Shown here: piece by piece, positions 59,880 through 64,000 of the stretch | Layout: each line of letters opens with the position of its first letter | Position numbering within the stretch: the first letter of the stretch is position 1 | Origin: Solimonas aquatica | GTDB lineage: Bacteria; Pseudomonadota; Gammaproteobacteria; Nevskiales; Nevskiaceae | Direction: 5' to 3' | Length of the DNA: 64,000 nt | Assembly (NCBI RefSeq): GCF_900111015.1 | Contig: NZ_FOFS01000002.1 | Span: forward strand, 124,001 to 188,000 | Notes under the pieces: generated by a model | What the model saw: the letters and a program-made list of their open reading frames with translations, nothing else | What the model was told of the DNA's origin: nothing | Database searches by the model: none | Position numbers and translations under genes: made by a program

Positions 59880-61220
59880 ATGCACATCCACATCCTGGGC
59901 ATCTGCGGCACCTTCATGGCCGGCATCGCCGCGATTGCGCGCGAGGCCGGGCATACCGTCACCGGTTCCGATGCCAATGCCTGGCCGCCGATGTCCACGC
60001 AGCTGGAAGCGCTCGGCATCCAGCTGATGCAGGGCTACGAGCCGGAGCACCTGCAGCCGGCGCCGGACATGGTGGTGGTGGGCAACGTGGTGACGCGCGG
60101 CAATGCCGCGATGGAATACGTGCTCAACGCCGGCCTGCCGTATACCTCCGGCCCGCAGTGGCTCGCGGAAAACGTGCTGCACCAGCGCCATGTGCTGGCC
60201 GTGGCCGGCACCCATGGCAAGACCACCACCACCTCGCTGCTGGCCTGGCTGCTGGAGCACGCGGGTCTGGCGCCGGGCTTTCTGGTCGGCGGCGTGCCGC
60301 AGAACTTCGGCATTTCCGCGCGCCTCGGGTCTTCGAAATATTTCGTGATCGAGGCCGACGAATACGACACCGCGTTCTTCGACAAGCGCAGCAAGTTCGT
60401 GCACTACCGCCCGCGCACGCTCATCCTCAACAATCTCGAATACGACCACGCCGACATCTTCCCGGACCTCGCCGCCATCGAGCGCCAGTTCCATCATCTG
60501 CTGCGCACCGTGCCGGGGCAGGGGCGCATCGTGGTCAATGGCGGCGACGCGGCGCTGGCGCGGGTGCTGGCGCAGGGCTGCTGGAGCGAGGTGCTGCGCT
60601 TCGATGATGCCACCGGCTGGCAGGCGCAGGGCGAAATGCAGGATTTCGAAGTGCTGCGTGCCGGTGAAACGCTGGGGCGGGTGCAGTCACCCTTGTCGGG
60701 GCTGCACAACCGCGCCAACACCCTCGCGGCGTTTGCCGCGGCCGATCATCTCGGCGTGCCGCTGGCGACGCTGCGTGAGGGCCTGATGCAGTTTCGCAGC
60801 GTCAAGCGCCGCCTGGAGAAGATCGGCGAGGTGCGCGGCGTGACGGTCTACGACGACTTCGCGCATCACCCGACCGCGATTGCGGTGACCGTGGACGCGC
60901 TCAAGCGTCAGGGCGCGGGGCGCATCCTCGCGGTGCTGGAGCCGCGTTCCAACACCATGCGCCTGGGCACGCATGCGCAGGAACTGGCCGACAGCCTGCG
61001 CCAGGCCGATCTGTGCTTCGTCTACGCGCGACCGGATCTGAAATGGGACGCGGGCGCAGCGCTGGGCGCGGTCGGCGATCGTTTGCATCTGCACGGCGAG
61101 CTCGAAGCATTGATCGCCGACATTGCCGGCAGCGCGCGCGCGGGTGATCGCGTGCTGCTGATGTCCAACGGTGATTTCGGCGGCATTCATCGCAAGCTTA
61201 TTGAACGTTTAAAGAGTTAA
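59880..61220 (+). CDS. mpl: UDP-N-acetylmuramate:L-alanyl-gamma-D-glutamyl-meso-diaminopimelate ligase
   Basis: A 446-residue Mur ligase used in murein tripeptide recycling. It starts HIHILGICGTFMAGIAAIAREAG, P-loop AGTHGKTTTT near 109-118, then EADEYDTAFFDKRSKF near 157-172 and LEPRSNTMRLG near 355-365. Length matches Mpl (about 450). It is the second gene after the YIP1-like protein. Confidence 0.95.
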   Translation: MHIHILGICGTFMAGIAAIAREAGHTVTGSDANAWPPMSTQLEALGIQLMQGYEPEHLQPAPDMVVVGNVVTRGNAAMEYVLNAGLPYTSGPQWLAENVLHQRHVLAVAGTHGKTTTTSLLAWLLEHAGLAPGFLVGGVPQNFGISARLGSSKYFVIEADEYDTAFFDKRSKFVHYRPRTLILNNLEYDHADIFPDLAAIERQFHHLLRTVPGQGRIVVNGGDAALARVLAQGCWSEVLRFDDATGWQAQGEMQDFEVLRAGETLGRVQSPLSGLHNRANTLAAFAAADHLGVPLATLREGLMQFRSVKRRLEKIGEVRGVTVYDDFAHHPTAIAVTVDALKRQGAGRILAVLEPRSNTMRLGTHAQELADSLRQADLCFVYARPDLKWDAGAALGAVGDRLHLHGELEALIADIAGSARAGDRVLLMSNGDFGGIHRKLIERLKS

Positions 61221-61229
61221 ACTAGCGCC

Positions 61230-61313
61230 GACGGGGCGAGCCCTGCGGCCACAGGCAGCCACGCGGCACCCCCAAGCGCCCGACTGCTCAACAAGACAGC
61301 GGCTCGCTCCGTC
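61230..61313 (+). other. Long-range inverted repeat between mpl and spoT
   Basis: GACGGGGCGAGCC (61230-61242) and GGCTCGCTCCGTC (61301-61313) pair over 13 bp with one mismatch across a 58-nt GC-rich loop, then TTCATTTT follows. It may be an mpl terminator, a spoT leader structure or a small RNA; I cannot choose from the sequence. Confidence 0.4.
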
Positions 61314-61371
61314 TTCATTTTCCTCCGCAGCGCCCTTGGCGGCGCTCGCATCCCGCCCCTATATTGGTGGC

Positions 61372-63537
61372 ATGGAACAGCTCACGGTCATCCAGCGTCT
61401 CGGACACGCGCTGCGCACGCAGCGCGCCGAGCGCGAATTCGGCATGGACGCGCTGGCGCGCATGCTGGAAGGCTATCTGCCGGAGGACCAGATCGCGCAG
61501 GTGCGCCGCGCCGCCGAGTTCGCCAAGAACATGCACGAGGGCCAGCGCCGCTCCTCGGGCGAGCCCTACGTCTATCACCCGCTGGCGGTGGCGCGCATCC
61601 TGGCCGAGATGCGCCTGGATCACACCACGCTGATCGCGGCGATACTCCACGACGTCATCGAGGACACAGGCATTTCGCGCGAGCAGCTGGCGCGCGAATT
61701 CGGCGAGGACGTGGCGGCGCTGGTGGATGGCGTCAGCAAGATCGGCAAGATGGAAGGCCGCACCCGCGCCGAGATGCAGGCGGAGAGCTTCCGCAAGCTG
61801 CTGCTGGCCATGACCCAGGATCTGCGCGTGATTCTGGTCAAGCTGGCGGACCGGCTGCACAACATGCGCACCCTGGGCGCGATGGCCGCCGACAAGCGTC
61901 GCCGCATCGCCCGCGAGACCCTGGAAATCTACGCGCCCATCGCCCAGCGCCTGGGCATCTACTTCATCCGCACCGAGCTGGAAGACCTGGCTTTCGCCAA
62001 TCTCTACCCGCGCCGCTACTCGGTGCTGATGCAGTCGATCAAGGCGCAGCTGGGCGACACCCGCAAGCTGATCCGCGAAGTGGAGCAGCAGCTGTCCAGC
62101 GCGCTGCGCGACGAGGGCATCGGCGCCAGCGTGGTGGGCCGGCAGAAGAATCTCTACGGCATCTACCAGAAGATGCGCCGCAAGAAGATGAAGCTGCTCA
62201 AGGTCACCGATCTGCTCGGCTTTCGCGTGATCGTCGGCAAGGTGGACGACTGTTACCGCTGTCTGGGCATCGTGCACCATGTCTACAAGCCGGTGCCGGG
62301 CGAGTTCAGCGACTACATCGCCAACTCCAAGTCCAACGGCTATCAGTCCCTGCACACCTCCTGCATCGGCCCCAGCGGCCACAAGATCGAGGTGCAGATC
62401 CGCACCCGCGACATGCACCACGTCGCCGAGAGCGGCATCGCCGCGCACTGGCAGTACAAGCTGGGCGAGCGTGACAGCCAGGGCGCACCGCAGGCGCGCG
62501 CCCGCGAATGGGTGCGCGGCCTGCTCGACGAGTTCGGGGACACCAGCGCCGTGGACTTCGTCGAGAACGTCAAGGTGGACCTGTTCCCCGACGAGGTCTA
62601 CGTGTTCACGCCGCGCGGCGAAATCCGCCGCCTGCCGCGTGGCGCCACGCCGGTGGACTTCGCCTATGCCGTGCACTCGGAACTGGGCGATCACTGCGTG
62701 GCGGCGCGCGTGGATGGTCAGCTGGAGCCGCTCAACAGCCTGCTCAAGCACGGCCAGACCGTGGAAATCATCACCGCGCGCCATGCCCGCCCCAATGCCG
62801 CCTGGCTGAATTTCGTGAAGACCGCCAAGGCCCGCGCCTCGGTGCGCAGCTATCTGCGCACGCAGCGCGAGGACGAAGCGGTGCGCCTGGGCCGGCGCCT
62901 GCTGGAAATCGCGCTGCGCGAGCTGCATGTGCCGGCCACGGTGCTCAAGGACGAGGAGCGGCTGGCGCCGGTGCTCAAGGCGCATCAGCTGGCCGATGTC
63001 GAAGAACTGTTTGCCGCCATCGGCGCGGGCGAGCGTCTGGCGGCGCTGGTGGCGCGGCATTTCCTGCCCGAGGGCACGGCGGCGCAGGCCGAGACTGGCG
63101 CCGCCGCGCCGCTGGCCATCGAGGGCACCGAAGGTCTGGTGCTGGACTATGCGCACTGCTGTTATCCGCTGCCGGGTGATGAGATCCGGGGGCATGTCAG
63201 CGTCGGGCGCGGCATCGTCGTGCATCGTCTGGATTGCAAGCACGCCAAGGCGCGGCCGCAGGACTGGGTGCCGCTGTCCTGGTCGGAGCGTGTGGAAGGC
63301 GATTTCCTCACCGAGATCCGTCTCAAGGTGATGCGCAAGCGCGGCATGCTGGCCAAGATCACCGCCGAAATCGCCGCCGCCGAGAGCTCCATCGAAAACC
63401 TGCAGATGCCGGATCGTGCCGGCAGCGAGGCCGTGGAAGTGCGCGTGCTGCTCACCGCGCGCAGCCGCATGCATCTGGCGCGGGTGTTGCGGCGTCTGCG
63501 GCGTGTCGATGGCGTGGAGCGTGTGCTGCGCGTCTAA
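61372..63537 (+). CDS. spoT: Bifunctional (p)ppGpp synthetase/hydrolase
   Basis: A 721-residue RelA/SpoT-family protein. The hydrolase domain is intact (HPLAVARILAEM, HDVIEDTG near residue 93 and VKLADRLHNMRTL). The synthetase domain is near 235-345 (DLLGFRVIVGKVDDCYRCLG, NGYQSLHT). It continues with TGS near 405-465 (VYVFTPRGEIRRLPRGATPVDFAYAVH) and a C-terminal ACT domain. The intact HD motif marks it as SpoT-like and not RelA. I start it at ATG 61372 (MEQLTVIQRL), not the TTG upstream. Confidence 0.94.
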   Translation: MEQLTVIQRLGHALRTQRAEREFGMDALARMLEGYLPEDQIAQVRRAAEFAKNMHEGQRRSSGEPYVYHPLAVARILAEMRLDHTTLIAAILHDVIEDTGISREQLAREFGEDVAALVDGVSKIGKMEGRTRAEMQAESFRKLLLAMTQDLRVILVKLADRLHNMRTLGAMAADKRRRIARETLEIYAPIAQRLGIYFIRTELEDLAFANLYPRRYSVLMQSIKAQLGDTRKLIREVEQQLSSALRDEGIGASVVGRQKNLYGIYQKMRRKKMKLLKVTDLLGFRVIVGKVDDCYRCLGIVHHVYKPVPGEFSDYIANSKSNGYQSLHTSCIGPSGHKIEVQIRTRDMHHVAESGIAAHWQYKLGERDSQGAPQARAREWVRGLLDEFGDTSAVDFVENVKVDLFPDEVYVFTPRGEIRRLPRGATPVDFAYAVHSELGDHCVAARVDGQLEPLNSLLKHGQTVEIITARHARPNAAWLNFVKTAKARASVRSYLRTQREDEAVRLGRRLLEIALRELHVPATVLKDEERLAPVLKAHQLADVEELFAAIGAGERLAALVARHFLPEGTAAQAETGAAAPLAIEGTEGLVLDYAHCCYPLPGDEIRGHVSVGRGIVVHRLDCKHAKARPQDWVPLSWSERVEGDFLTEIRLKVMRKRGMLAKITAEIAAAESSIENLQMPDRAGSEAVEVRVLLTARSRMHLARVLRRLRRVDGVERVLRV

Positions 63538-64000
63538 AAGCGCTGCGCACCCAGCTGCAATAAATCGTGGGGCGGCTTGGGCGCGTGAGCGCTGTAAGCC
63601 GCCATTCTGTTTGCCTGGTTGATCGCTCGCGATTGGGCCTTGGTTTCGTGCGCCCTTCGGCGCCCGAGGTACTTCTCTTTGCTCGTGCAAAGAGAAGTAC
63701 CCAAGAGAAAGCACACCCTACGCCTCGCATCCGTCGCCGCTGACGCGGCGCCGGCAGCCTGCGCTGCTCCGCGTGCTCGGGGCCGTTGCAGACACGCCAT
63801 CCATGGCGCGGCTGCAACTGAGCCGAACTTCCTGTTCGGCTCTCCCACTGCGCTCGCTACGCTGCTCGGTGCGAGGCAAAGGGGTTGAAAAGCAAAGCCA
63901 CGGCGACAGCAAAGCGACTCTCATCGCTCAAAGCTGCTGTGGCTTTTGACCTTGGGGTCCCCGTCTCTGGCGCTGAGCTGTGCGGCGAGCGCAGGGGAGA
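63538..64000. repeat. Non-coding tail with a perfect 14-bp hairpin; likely dispersed repeat
   Basis: No convincing gene follows spoT. GTACTTCTCTTTGC and GCAAAGAGAAGTAC (63669-63700) form a perfect 14-bp stem with a 4-nt loop, followed by CCAAGAGAAAGCACACC. I recall similar blocks as intergenic repeats in xanthomonad-like genomes. The open frames over this stretch, on both strands, are rich in Arg, Ser and Ala and look like chance frames. Confidence 0.55.

Noticed and set aside
61315-63714. 799-codon open frame antisense to spoT
   Set aside because: Same reason: spoT has complete domains on the other strand, and this frame shows no recognisable family.

Overview
The window reads as a contiguous piece of chromosome from a high-GC gammaproteobacterium. 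Housekeeping genes near the right end (ppa, a short-type adk, rnd, mpl, spoT) and prlC, xthA and gpmA in the middle support this. The hydrocarbon catabolic genes together with TonB receptors and sigma-54 regulators suggest a hydrocarbon degrader of the Nevskiales/Solimonadaceae type. That placement is inference from gene content, not a computed phylogeny.

Left region (1-7800, all +): the 3' end of a toluene-4-monooxygenase-type hydroxylase alpha gene is followed by tmoB, tmoC, tmoD, tmoE and tmoF homologues, a glutathione S-transferase, a zinc alcohol dehydrogenase, a meta-cleavage-product hydrolase and a 595-residue XylR/DmpR/TbuT-family sigma-54 activator. Hydroxylation of an aromatic hydrocarbon, processing of its products and their regulator therefore lie in one direction. 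No ring-cleavage dioxygenase is inside the window.

Envelope module (7801-18496, all +): an AT-rich regulatory stretch holds repeated GAAATTTC motifs and a good -24/-12 promoter (8102-8117). Downstream are an orphan homologue of the phenol hydroxylase assembly subunit DmpK, a short unrecognised frame whose stop overlaps the next start, an MMPL-type RND transporter, a DUF1329 protein, a YCF48-like beta-propeller, a DUF1302 outer-membrane protein, a terminator, a beta-barrel protein with a Pro/Ala-rich tail and a DUF547 protein. A second 595-residue activator closes the module from the opposite strand (18527-20314). I read this as an aromatic-inducible trans-envelope transport system for hydrophobic compounds. 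It is the most interesting feature of the window.

Acyl-CoA region (20771-28738): a small coiled-coil/HTH protein, two AMP-forming acyl-CoA ligases and an aldehyde dehydrogenase lie on the minus strand. A secreted protein of unknown function and an acyl-CoA dehydrogenase lie on the plus strand.

Middle region (28842-43477): gpmA, a gamma carbonic anhydrase, a lipoprotein alpha/beta hydrolase, prlC, a TetR-SDR-TonB receptor-DUF2147 group, xthA, a large lipoprotein hydrolase, and a ZnuD-like TonB receptor with a small DUF2946-like protein upstream. Palindromic MITE-like elements sit at 39122-39284, 43491-43674 and 45585-45735.

Right region (43718-64000): a HEGCH-motif protein, a DUF4010 membrane protein and PPK2; two TetR systems with clear palindromic operators, one divergent from an alpha/beta hydrolase and one from a degenerate SDR fragment-thioredoxin-old yellow enzyme operon; an M20 peptidase; a DUF2946-PCu(A)C copper group; a ChrA-type transporter; a decayed Fic gene that keeps its winged-helix end and operator; a ROK sugar kinase; and the housekeeping block. 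The last 460 bases look like a dispersed non-coding repeat.
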